NCBI RefSeq assembly: GCF_001680005.1 | Contig: NC_033567.1 | Coordinates: 1,364,001 to 1,428,000 of the forward strand | From: Plasmodium coatneyi | Taxonomy: Eukaryota > Apicomplexa > Aconoidasida > Haemosporida > Plasmodiidae | Direction: 5' to 3' | DNA length: 64,000 bases | Shown here: piece by piece, positions 41,140-52,134 of the stretch | Layout: every line of letters starts with the position of its first letter | Position numbering within the stretch: the first letter of the stretch is position 1 | Position numbers and translations under genes: made by a program | Notes under the pieces: model-generated | What the model was told of the DNA's origin: nothing | Databases searched by the model: none | Seen by the model: only the letters and a program-made list of their open reading frames with translations

Positions 41140-43038
41140 TTTGGCAAGTTACTCGGCGAAAGGTGTGCTGAGGGGGGGGAAAAAAAAATGTGCTATTTTG
41201 TGGGGGGGAAAGAAGTGAAGCACTATGTAGAAATATTGGCCATTCTACGGGGACACTTCTGTATTCGCGGGGTGGGCGCGCCGTTCGCAAACATTTCATC
41301 ATTATGCACGCTCTTTCAAGCATCTCTCCATAAACAGCACGGAAAAGGTAAATGCCGTGTTAATCTCTCCCGTGAAAAGCGCGTAACGTGTGCCTCGTTT
41401 ATATCTCTCGAAATTGCAAATGGCTTTCAGGGACCTCTTTCCCCATTCGGATGACTGAAACGCTCTCAAATTGAGAAGCATTCCCGCAGCATCCTCGCGG
41501 CATCATCACACGATGGTATGCCCCCTTTTAATCGCCTCAATTTCGCATGGCTTTACATCTGATGAAATATTTTACCTTTTCTTAAAACTGCCTCGCGGGG
41601 AATTTGAAAAACTGGAGAAGCTTAAGGAACAGTTGTACAAGAATTTACTCAGCGGGAAATAAATCGCAGAAGTTACGAAGCAGCCAAATTCTGATGCCGC
41701 AAAACGATGGAAAGAAAAAAAAAAAAAAAAAAAAAAAAAATTGTATCTTCCTCTGATCTTATAAATTACAACAATAGTTAAAATAAAAAAATATCACGCG
41801 AAAATAATTACTATTTATTTTGCACGACCATATTGTTCTTCACGTGTGAGTTCCTTTTCTTCCCTTCAGTGCTACAGCGCAAATGAGCGAACGGGATATT
41901 TTTTGGGAACAAGGATACTTATAAAAAATATTGCGCAGTTTTTGCTGCTTTCGGAAAAAGCGAGCCACGTGACGTTTTCTGCATTTATATACATATCTTT
42001 CATATGTACTTGTAAATGGCGGGGTGGGTTCCTTTTTCCCCTCTTTGGAGTGATTAAAGTGGGGCGCTAAAAGGTACGTACAGCGGGTTCCCTCAAAATA
42101 AATAATTGCCCAGTAGCATCGCGCACAGCATTTTAATTGTAATAATGTTACCGCTTGACGTGGGGTGCCGTTATTTTTAAGGCCCACCACATGTGCTGCA
42201 CAATTATTTTTAATGTAGGATATGGAAAAAAATGGTTTAAAAAAAAAAAAAAAAAACGCGCTTGGATCAACCAACTCTACCCAATCAGCAATAAAACTGT
42301 TGTGCGTTAGCACGTACTACGCTGCATACTTCTTATTTACGTACAGCACGGGATACTACTTAAGTGAATATACGCATTCGGGCTTGTAAAGCGTCGGCGC
42401 GGTTTTTCAAATGGAAATATAACATATCGCATTGAGTTGGAGGGTGCCGCATACCGTTTTTAAAGGCCGCGCGTAAAATAATATGTACACCAATTTTAAT
42501 TTTGTAGGGACGTAAAAATTATATATTCGCATATGCGGCTTTAATTGGCATGGATCATCTGCTTAATTCCCGGCTTTCCGTTCTTTCGAAAAAAAGCATA
42601 TGTAAAAAAAAAAAAAAAATAAATAAATAAATAAAACCGCAAAACAGATTATGCAGTAAATAAAATCAACATAAAAGGGATGATACATCCATGTACCACT
42701 ATTTTGAGGAAAACACAACTTTTCCTTTGAGGAGATAAAAATTTTCTTCGCTTAAATTTTGAATTAAATCCTTATTAAAAGTTAACCTTTCACGGTAAGA
42801 AGCGCAGCCCGCAAATTAGTGACAAAGCGGCACAAGTTGAAACTTACTGCGTTATTTGTTACGTTTGGTTCTAATGCTGACGTGGTGACTCACGTGGCCA
42901 TAATATAATCGTTGTCATGTATGCCTCTCCAGCCGCGTGTGAAAAATTCGTCGTTAGTTTGCTTTTCCCCCTATATGGATGATTTACCTTGTGTTAAAAT
43001 TTTCATAACCTGTTTTTCCATTCCCGTTTCAGAAAAAA
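41140..43038. other. divergent intergenic/promoter region between the two ribosomal protein genes
   Basis: About 1.9 kb between the eL13 start (minus) and the uS9 start (plus). Pyrimidine-rich sequence ending CCCGTTTCAG directly before the uS9 start (about 43000-43031) looks like a 3' splice site, so uS9 probably has an intron in its 5' UTR. A small open frame at 41513-41662 is listed separately. A-runs occur at 41709-41740 and 42604-42619. Confidence 0.5.
41513..41662 (+). CDS. possible small protein or terminal exon (49 residues)
   Basis: The frame begins MVCPLLIASISHGF and ends KLEKLKEQLYKNLLSGK. The C-terminal half looks like a charged amphipathic helix from a real protein. An AG at 41480-41481 could be an acceptor for a longer last exon, but no phase-compatible upstream exon was found. 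The open piece at 41188-41454 does not join it in frame. Confidence 0.25.
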   Translation: MVCPLLIASISHGFTSDEIFYLFLKLPRGEFEKLEKLKEQLYKNLLSGK

Positions 43039-44060
43039 ATGACGACTAAAGTGAAGAGAGTTCAAACCTTTGGAAAGAAGGTACTACACCGAGTGTAAAA
43101 GGACGAGAAAAAAAAAAAAAAAATCATTATAGTCAACCCGAGTGTTGCGAAACAGAGGAAATAGCCCGGGGGAAAGAGGGGCAAACACTGATTTTTGTAC
43201 CCTCTTAGTTGCCTATTACTGAGTCACAACTTGCATATGAGCATACCACCTTCTGCGTACATATACCCTTTGCCAAGAAACCGCTTACGGAGCACCGTTA
43301 CGTTTGGCCATCTATTACCATATGGATCAACGAAGTGGTGTCCCGTTTTCGCGTTTCATTTCAACGTTGGGGGGGTGAAGTGACATAAGCTGCTGTACTC
43401 AATTGTTCATGCTTTGTCACGTCTCTACCAAGGAGGATAAGAAAAAATCGCGTAATGCGTTTTCTCATCCTTTCTTGAAATTGACCACCCCCCTTCCCCC
43501 GGATTTACCCATGACAGTTGGCATAACATATCATCACGCCACCAATGGAGGCGTTGTGCCCTGTCATTTTGGGGGTCTTTTCTCCTCCCCCACTGCATAG
43601 ATAAACCACCAGCTACATTGTACCGCCACATAAAATTCCTTTTTTCCCCCTCTGCCTATCTCTACAGAAAACGTCCGTTGCCGTGGCAACCGTGACCAAT
43701 GGAAAGGGTCTAATCAAATTGAACGGAAAAAATCTTGACCTAGTGGAGCCACACATATTGAGGACCAAAGTATACGAACCCTTATGGTTAATTGGATCAG
43801 CAAAATTAAAAAACCTAGACATTCGTATCCGAGTGAAAGGAGGTGGTCAAACTGCTCAAATTTACGCCATCAGACAAGCCATTGGAAAAGGAGTCATTTC
43901 ATATTACCAAAAATATGTGGACGAATCTACGAAGAAAGAATTAAAGGATGCTTTACTAAGGTACGACAGAACGCTGCTTGTTGGAGACACAAGAAGATGT
44001 GAACCCAAGAAATTCGGTGGAAAGGGTGCTCGTGCCAGATACCAAAAATCGTACAGATGA
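43039..44060 (+). CDS. RPS16: 40S ribosomal protein uS9 (RPS16), two exons
   Basis: Exon 1 (43039-43080) encodes 14 residues, MTTKVKRVQTFGKK. An intron of 587 bp follows, and exon 2 (43668-44060) encodes the rest, for 144 residues in all, the normal length for eukaryotic RPS16. Recognisable conserved blocks are KTSVAVATVTNGKGLIKLNG, GGQTAQIYAIRQAIGKG and the C-terminus KKFGGKGARARYQKSYR, whose last arginine reaches the decoding site of the small subunit. The short first exon and long first intron are common in Plasmodium ribosomal protein genes. The gene lies head-to-head with eL13, which may allow shared promoter activity. Confidence 0.97.
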
Positions 44061-44736
44061 TTTTACTTTATTGTTCACATTATTTTTTTTTTCATTTTAA
44101 TTGTTGCACACGTGTGAGGGGGGATGCAGATAGGCTTGCCCATACGTTACGTACTTGTTGTTTACCATGGGGCATCTGCTCATACGCATTTCCAATAAGA
44201 GCTAATGAACGTGCCGTTTTTGCAATATAAGGAAAAAGAATTTTCAAACAAATCAGAGGAAGATAATAAGAAGCGCTCCGAAGCGTTGAAACGCAAACGA
44301 GTCCGTTTTGCACGTTCAATTGTTTATTTATGCATTCGTACATATACACGTGTATTGAAATAAATAAATTTTTTTTTTTCCTTTTTGCCTGTATGCTAAT
44401 GTATATATATTATTTAACCCACGGCGTAATGCATAAACACTTGAACCCTTTTAAATAATCATTGCAATTGTGCCAAATAATTGAGAAAAAAAAAAGAATT
44501 ACAAATTAGGGATGTGGGACTGATAAATAGTTGTGACACAATTGCACATGTTCAGCAAATTGACAGATAAGGAGGCGAATAAATACACACACTACATTGT
44601 GAAATGTGCAACAGGTTCGATGTAGACAAAAAAATGAATCAGTTGGGGGGGGAGCCCAACTGGTTGGTAACAAATAATTGGAAGGTGCCCCATCTGTACC
44701 CCCATCGTGGGAGGGAATATGCCAAGTGTGGTGTTG
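44061..44736. other. convergent intergenic region
   Basis: About 0.68 kb between the uS9 gene (plus) and GDP-mannose 4,6-dehydratase (minus). It holds both 3' UTRs. No further feature seen. Confidence 0.5.
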
Positions 44737-45828
44737 CTACTTTTTAGGCGCACCCCGGTAAAGCTCATACCTGCGGACGCACGTATCGAAATTATCGATA
44801 GGCAAACTGCACTGCTCAAAGTCATATTTGAGCATCTCATAAATAAGTTGAAAGAAGGAATACGTCGGAGCCCACTTGAGCACTTCACGCGCCTTAGAAG
44901 AGTCTCCATGCAAATGGAAGACATCACACTCTCGATAATATTTGGCGTCTTTTTTAATAAGTACGCGATCGTGTTGGTCGACCCCAACCTCTTGAATGCC
45001 TGTTCCTTTCCATTTTAAAAAAATCCCAACGAAGGAAAAAGAAATTTCGCAAAATTCCTTCACCGTATGTTTTTCATTTGAGCTTATAACAAAGTCGTTA
45101 GGCTCATCCTGTTGTAGCATTAAATACATAGCACGGACATAATCCTTTGCATGTCCCCAATCTCGGTAGGTAGATATATCCCCTAAAACTATGGCGTCCT
45201 GCTCATTTTTGCAGATATTTGCTAACCCCCTGGTAATTTTCCTAGTTACAAAAGTTTCCCCTCTCCTTGGACTTTCATGATTGAAGAGAATGCCATTCAC
45301 ACAGAACATTTGATACGACTTTCTGTAACATATGGTTATGTAATGAGCATACAATTTTGCAATTGCATAAGGGGACACAGGATTAAATGGAGTGCTTTCA
45401 TTTTGTATATCCTCACTGCAGCATCCATACAACTCAGACGTAGAAGCATTATAAAATTTTACATTAGGTAGGTTAGAAATTTTGATCCCTTCCAATATGC
45501 GTAAAGTTCCTACTGCGGTCGTTTCGGCTGTGTAGACGGGCAATTCGAAACTTACCTTTACATGACTCTGTGCAGCTAAATTGTAAATTTCTTTTGGCTT
45601 TATTTTATTTATCAATTTGCAAATGCTGCTACTGTCTAGGACATCTCCATAATGCAAAGTTAGCTGGTCAAAAATGTGATCTATTCTTTTGGTGTTAAAG
45701 GAGCTGCACCTGCGGATCACCCCATGTACGGTGTACCCCTTCTCGAGTAACAACTCACTCAGGTATGAGCCATCCTGCCCGGTGATGCCAAAAATCAGGG
45801 CGACGTTCATTCTGAGGTGGGCCAACAC
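44737..45828 (-). CDS. GMD: GDP-mannose 4,6-dehydratase
   Basis: A single-exon frame of 363 residues. It belongs to the extended short-chain dehydrogenase family: GITGQDGSYL at 14-23 is the Rossmann nucleotide-binding loop, STSELYG at 129-135 supplies catalytic threonine and glutamate, and Y154-x3-K158 in SPYAIAKLY is the active-site pair. NGILFNHESPRRGETFVTRK is a diagnostic block. The enzyme converts GDP-mannose to GDP-4-keto-6-deoxymannose, the first step of GDP-fucose synthesis in the cytosol. Met7 (MNVALIFG) is an alternative start that would place the Rossmann motif nearer the usual N-terminus. The product feeds the limited fucose-containing glycans of Plasmodium (for example on thrombospondin repeats). 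Confidence 0.96.
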   Translation of the reverse strand: MLAHLRMNVALIFGITGQDGSYLSELLLEKGYTVHGVIRRCSSFNTKRIDHIFDQLTLHYGDVLDSSSICKLINKIKPKEIYNLAAQSHVKVSFELPVYTAETTAVGTLRILEGIKISNLPNVKFYNASTSELYGCCSEDIQNESTPFNPVSPYAIAKLYAHYITICYRKSYQMFCVNGILFNHESPRRGETFVTRKITRGLANICKNEQDAIVLGDISTYRDWGHAKDYVRAMYLMLQQDEPNDFVISSNEKHTVKEFCEISFSFVGIFLKWKGTGIQEVGVDQHDRVLIKKDAKYYRECDVFHLHGDSSKAREVLKWAPTYSFFQLIYEMLKYDFEQCSLPIDNFDTCVRRYELYRGAPKK

Positions 45829-46793
45829 ACAGGTGGAAAAATTGCCGCAAAGCTTTTTTGTGCGTCGCGGACCGCTCTAATGACAAACGTGTAGTTCATA
45901 AAAACATCAAGACGGTGCGCACAAAATAATACACGCAAAATGCACATTTGCTAATTTTTCACTTTTGCAAAGAGACTCTCCTGTTTTGTGTGAACTGCTG
46001 GGCGTCCTGTACATATCGCATGGTGTACACCTTCGAAGGGACAACAAAAAGTGAAGCACAAAAGAATTGTTATTCCGATGGGTAAATGAAATAATCTTTT
46101 GTGCGTCCTATTTTTTTTTTTTTGCACTACATAACTGAACAAACACTTCCCGCAGGTGTTTCCTCTATATTGCAACGCGTGGGCAAAAATTCGTTGCACA
46201 GTAGGCAGGCACAGTAAGAAGAACAGTGTTACGCAAATATGTGTGGAAAGGGGACGGTGGGACAGGAATGCTCATGGCAAAGCAAGCATGCAACTAAGCA
46301 CAAAAAAAAAAACAATATATATTTATTTATATATATTTGTGCATGCAAGCACACTGCCGTTTTATCGAGCAACATACACGCACCTATCGTTTCTTCTTCG
46401 ACTTGGTTCCCCGCTGGAGGAAATACCTCTTCCAGGTGCACGCCTGAAAAGCAAGAAGCCATTCGTCATTTTATTTAATTTTTTTTTTTTTTCCTATTCA
46501 TTCGTTTTATTCATTTTTTTTTTTTAACCCCTCCGCAATGACAATCAAATAGAGAGCTATTCTTGCGAAGCGCGCTGCGGAATTTTTTTTTTTTCGTCGC
46601 AGCGGCAACAGTTAGTAGACTAACTTTTTTTTTACCATTCGTTTGTTTGGCCATTTGTCCTTATTTTGAGGGAGATCCCTTCTTTGAGGAGTTTCCCCCA
46701 TTTTGAAGCGTTTCTTTTTTTTTCTTTTTTTCCTTTTCCCCCCCCCTCTTCCGCCTTCTTTGTTGCCCCCCACGTGATACACTATGGTATAAC
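45829..46793. promoter_or_regulatory. divergent promoter region of GMD and ABC-F genes
   Basis: About 0.97 kb between two divergent genes. It contains T-runs (46475-46491, 46515-46525, 46582-46594) and a pyrimidine-rich segment 46706-46760. No coding segment recognised. Confidence 0.5.
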
Positions 46794-49700
46794 ATGTTCG
46801 TTGAATTCCTCCTTTGCCTCCTCACATGGTGTTACGTTCATCGCTGCAAAGGTCTACAAATCAGTAAATATAAAAATCAAAGTTCCTTTTTAAACAATTT
46901 GCAAGCAGCTAATATCGCGCGTGGTTATCATGTCTACCATTTGAGGAAGGCAACATTCGGGGGCAGTGCCCCATTGCGTGTTGGGAGTGGGAGGCGGGGT
47001 CAGGCGCTGCTAGGTGGGCGCAGCGAGAGAGCCCAGCATTGGCATGAAGATGACGATGATCACGACGACGAAGACGTCGACGAGGTAGATGAAGAAGATG
47101 AAGGAGATGAAGGAGAAGATGATGAGGACGACGTAACCCGCGGGGAGCGCCTTGCGGCGTACGAGAAACTCCTGAACGCAGAGGGAGACGAAGAGGACCG
47201 GATGCTGTCCCCGAAATACAACATGAACATTTACAACATCCTGGAGAAGCACTACGAGCAGAAGGAAGAAAATAAAGTGATCCTAACGGTCCAAAATTTG
47301 AACTACGAAATTGGTAGCAAGAAACTTATGACCAATTTGAATTTTCAGGTGAACAAGTCGGAGTGTGTCGGACTTATAGGCAACAATGGTTGTGGAAAGA
47401 CGTCCCTCTTAAACCTAATTTTCGACCATTCAGATAACAGCAACAAAAGTATAATAATAAATAACAAAGTTGCCAATGAAGGGGTGACAAATTTTACCCT
47501 AACTGAGGAGAACATGCACGCCATGGTGAAGAAAAATAAATTCGACTTTCTGTATAAAATTTTACACCACATGAAAATGAATTCTCTCCAACTGTCCCAA
47601 CTTCCATCGATTATAAAAAATAGAGATGTCTCCTATTTTGAAAAGATTAATAAAAAAAAAAGTGGCAACAACAATGATCTTTTTTTTAAAAACGGAATTT
47701 TTTATTTCAAGCAGAATATTCACCTTTTGGAAAAGAACAATTTGACGGTGTTTGAAAAAGTACTGAAATTTTATCAACCCGTTTTAGACAAATATGAGGT
47801 GTTAAATTATATCGAAGGGCAGATCAGTTTGTACAAAAATTTGGACGCCGTCGAAAAGTCCAGTCGGTGTGTAACTGAGAAGGATAGTGAGAAATACCCT
47901 CAGGGTGATAGCCCAAATGGGAAAAACGTCCCTCTAAGGCGGGGAAGTTACATCACGAAAAAACATGCTAACAATGTCGAATGCGTAGAAACAGAACCGG
48001 GTGGAGAACCAACCAACGAGCAGGCACAACCATTCGGAGAATCCTTCGCCAAATCGAAACTCTTCCAAATGGTGCTCAAACTGTACATGCACGAAAAGGA
48101 ACATGTATTCAAAGAGATAAACCAAGTAAAAATGAATTTCCATAAGTACCTGAACATTTTAAATTTAAAAAATTTGCTCCATGTGAAGCTAAGCAATTTA
48201 AGCAACGGCTACATTATCCGAGTGTACCTCCTGCTTCTCCTGCTCAGTAATGCCAAACTGCTGCTAATAGATGAAATAAATAACAACCTGGACATTTTTA
48301 ACATTTTCTTCGTTATGAACATTTTTCACTATTCCCTCAAGTATAAAGAAATAGGTATCGTTTTGGCTAGCCATGATTTCTTCCTAGTGAGTAAATTATG
48401 CAATCGAATTTTAGATTTTAACAAAATTTATGGACACGACATCGACTTTAACAATATGGCATTATTGAAAAAGATATGCAGAAGTGGACACCAAGCTATG
48501 CACTCTGATGTTGCGCAAGAATTACAAAGGAAAAACGAACACAATTCGAATATTACCTTTTTTAAAGGAAATTACACGCAATACTTACACAGTATGAAGA
48601 TACTCTTTGACAACAGGAGGAAAAAAAAGGAGGAATTGAAAAAAATTATCGATCAACTAAGTGCTGCCATAAATCAAGTCAAGAAAAAAAAAAAAAAACG
48701 AATTCATGCGTCAGTCTTTAAAAAAAAAAGAAGAAGATTTTAAATTATATCAAAATGTGTACTCAACCCTTTTTGATAGTACACTGAATTATCAGTACAT
48801 GTACTATAATTTGATATACAGCAGGAAGAGTGAGAAGGGGAACGCGAAGGGGGTCCCCAGTGAGGGCGATATACAGGAGGGAAGAGAAAATATTAACCGC
48901 GTGGGAAGTGGCACTACTGAGGGGAATTCAAATGGTGATGAGATGGAAGAGAAAGCCGCTCAGCATACCCATGGCAACAACGATGAGCAGACGGAACAAC
49001 AGGAAGAAGGCGTGGAATCCTTCGTGTACAACAAAATGAAAGACGTAGAGGGTAACATGAACAAGAACATCCTCATCGACATGAGTAAAAAAATAAAAAA
49101 CAACGAGCTGATAGAAACCGGTGAGAGGTACGCAAAGAACAACGTCTCTCTCTACGAATTCGACAATTTCTCCTTCTACTTTTGGAATAAAAAAAAGAGA
49201 AAAAAAAAATACATTTTTAAGAACATGAATCTGAGCATAAACAGCGGAGAAAATGTTCTCCTGTTAGGGAAAAATGGAATTGGAAAATCCACCTTTTTTA
49301 AGATACTAACAAATAGGTACAAATTTCAGATGCGGATGGAAGGAGGTAGACATAGAAGAAGCGCATATGCGTACGGAGATAGCGAGGATGAAGAGGAACA
49401 TCAAGACGGAGGTGTCTACCTGAATGGTGGAGATCCAAGCAATGCAAATCCAACAAAAGACAAAATGGCAAATTTTGAAGGCAACATACACTGCAACTTC
49501 GACAACGTTTTACTAACCTACTTTGAGCAAAATATGATTAAAAAATTACACCTAGAAATTAACGAATATTTTAGGTACCTAATTGAGAAGGTGAATTACG
49601 AACCAGTTCACTTCGACGACGGGTTGGACGTGGACCGCGTAGACGATATCACTACGGAAAATTATGACGGGGGCGACTTCGACAATGACATCCCTATGCA

Positions 49701-50448
49701 TGCCTCCAAGGAGCACTTCTTTTTCTACGTACTGAACAAAACCAAGCCCTTTTGCAACGAACAGGATGTGACCAACCTTGAGGAGAAAATAAAAGCGCTG
49801 CTGAAAATATTCTACATTGATAGCTCCACATGCATGAAAGATAAAAGTGGAGGGGAAAAAGTACGAATACTATTCCTTTCGCTATTTTTAAAAAAATCAA
49901 ATTTGCTTCTCCTAGACGAAATAAATAACAATTTAGATATTTACTTAAAAAATCTTCTGTTAAATTTTTTAAATTATATTTATCAAGGAAGTTACATTTT
50001 GACAACACACGATTTTTACATGATCAAAAATTTGACTAACGTCCACAAAGTTATTTACATTTTTGATTACCAGAATGTTTTTACCTTTTACAATGTGCAG
50101 GATTTTATACAGAATTTTTACCACTTCATTTTGCATTCGTTTGATACGCTCCACATGGATAGCACGCGCGAGGGCAAAGCAATCAATGTGGCTAACCAAT
50201 CAGAGGAAGATAATCCAAATCGAGAAAATTATGACCAAATACTGTACGATAATTACGACTATAAAATTTTGCAATTTTTAAAAACGCAATATGCAAAGGA
50301 TAGAAATGAAAGAAAAAATATTGAACAAATAACTGATGAGGAGGAGGACGACATTTTCGAAAAAAAAAAAGTCAATAGGAAAAATTTTGGAGGCAAAGGC
50401 TCTTCCGGGAAAATAAAAATAAAGAATTGGAAGCGCTGGAAAAAGTGA
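46794..50448 (+). CDS. ABCF1: ABC-F family ATPase with apicoplast-type leader, with an apparent frameshift
   Basis: Two adjoining frames, 46794 to about 48690 and about 48700 to 50448, make one protein of about 1,217 residues if one base is removed from the A14 run at 48684-48697. The N-terminus MFVEFLLCLLTWCYVHRC is a signal-peptide-like stretch followed by a basic, N-rich segment, as in apicoplast-targeted proteins, and then by an acidic repeat. NBD1 has Walker A GNNGCGKT (about 196-203), a divergent signature LSNGYIIRVY and Walker B LLLIDEINNNLD with ASHDFF. NBD2 has GKNGIGKST, a good signature SGGEK, LLLLDEINNNLD and TTHDFY. ABC-F proteins lack membrane spans and act on ribosomes in translation. 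Large N-rich inserts lie inside both domains. Confidence 0.85.
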
Positions 50449-50804
50449 ACTCCAGCCACACTCAAATTAGCCAACAGGGGCACAAGCACAATTAATGAGA
50501 ATAGGAGGGCATCCCTGATTGCTCAGAGACGTCGCTAATGTTGGGTAACACACATGGAGTGTAGCACCGTTGGGGGTATATTCACTGGGGGATGCGTCGA
50601 CGTTTTTTCGCGTCTACAAGATAATTGAAGAAGTTGCGCGGAGTGAAGATGCAACTTGTCATGGGTAGTATAACCAGAGGAGTTCTCCAGATATATTCAT
50701 TAACTGATACACACATAGGGGCATTCAAGTGTATGTCTTCTCATCGGGGCGCGGATGGTGGTGATGTATTATAAGCCGCAAAGTAGATGCCCTCATTTAT
50801 GCAC
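50449..50804. other. convergent intergenic region
   Basis: About 0.36 kb between the ABC-F stop (plus) and the DENR stop (minus). No feature recognised. Confidence 0.5.
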
Positions 50805-52134
50805 CTATTTGGGGGGAAGCGTTACGAAGACGCCTTCAGGAATTTCGGGGCAGTTCTTCATTATGACTTCGACAATGTTATGTTCGACATCTCCCTGAGA
50901 AGATGAAAAGGGATGAATTGATAAAAATTGAACCACGTGGGAGTAGGGTTCACACAAGAATTACGCACATGGGTACATGCATACATGCGTGGAAAAAAGT
51001 GCTCATAATAAATGCCGAACAAGTGAATGCATTTATGCACATACGCATTATACGCGTGGAGGAAGAGATAGATGACGTACCTGTATGTCTATCTGATCGG
51101 GGGCCCCATTTGCCCCCTTGATAACGGACGCACCGCATGCATAGAAGCGTGAAAATATTTTTGCCATCTTGTCCAATTTGACATACGTATGTAACCCTAC
51201 AACAACGGTAACAACTTTTTTTCGTGCCCGCGTGGTTTTTTGTATGGTAATTTTTTGAGTCGCCTAAAGGGGGAGAAAAACAGGAGGGGTGCACATGGGG
51301 AGGATGTAAAATGGCCTGCGTGTAGTTGCCAGCAGCAAGTACGATGAAGGGAACACTGTCGACTACATGCAGTCAGATGCGAAATAAATATAAAACGCTC
51401 CTTCCCGCGTGGCTGTTCGTGTTTGTATTACATTCTGGGGGGTCTTCTTCGATTGCCGCTTGTTGCTCGTTTCCCCGTCGCCCTTTACAATGTCATAGTT
51501 GTACTTCTCCTTGTTCGCCTCCTTACATTGGGTGAAGGAGTTTCCGTACTCGCAGTATTCGTAGGGCATCCCGCACACTGCAGATGGTGAAATAAAAAAA
51601 AAGGAAAATTTTAATTTTGCGCATCCTCTTATAGGGGAAAAAAGGAAGAAGCAAAAATGTACATCGCAGGTAATACATATGGAAGCGCAGCTGCATATGT
51701 GTGTACACCCCAGTTAGGCGTTCACGTGCACGCAGATTACCTTTACAGTAGTCCACGAGGACGGGCTCACATTTCGCTGCCTTATTTCTCAGGGGACTTT
51801 CTGACGCAGCGTTCTGATCCTCCTCATTATTTTCATTTAAATTACTCGAAGCGTCATTTGCATTTTCGTCATCTCGTAAATTGCCCCCATCTTTCTGTTC
51901 ATCCTTGTAGTCATTTTTAACTTTGCTATTACCCTCTACGTCGTTTTTATTACTTGCACCTTTCGTTCCTCGCTTCTTTTGCTTTTTTTCTTCTTCTTTC
52001 TTTTCTTTCATTTTTAAGTACCTCAACTTTCTTTGGGATATTTTTTCCTGCCCAGATTCTTCCCCTTCCTGCTCTTCTTCCTCGGCGTCCGACTTTATTT
52101 TCATTTTGTCGAATTCGTTTTGTAGTTCCTCCAT
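50805..52134 (-). CDS. DENR: DENR/Tma22-like density-regulated protein (SUI1 domain), four exons
   Basis: Exons in coding order: 51741-52134, 51432-51577, 51081-51263 and 50805-50894. GT/AG borders and phases agree, giving about 270 residues. Exon 1 encodes an acidic, lysine-rich N-terminal region ending CEPVLVDYCK. Exon 2 supplies VCGMPYEYCEYG, the DENR zinc-binding cysteine motif. Exons 3 and 4 form the SUI1/eIF1-like domain: KITIQKTTRARKKVVTVVVG, then ASVIKGANGAPDQIDIQ, and EVIMKNCPEIPEG near the end. DENR pairs with MCT-1 to release deacylated tRNA and recycle 40S subunits, and it supports re-initiation after short upstream ORFs, which are frequent in Plasmodium transcripts. The N-terminal acidic extension is longer than in animals, as often in this genus. 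Confidence 0.92.

Noticed and set aside
41188..41454. 88-codon plus-strand frame upstream of the small open frame at 41513
   Set aside because: It does not join the downstream frame in phase and overlaps the expected 5' UTR/promoter of eL13.
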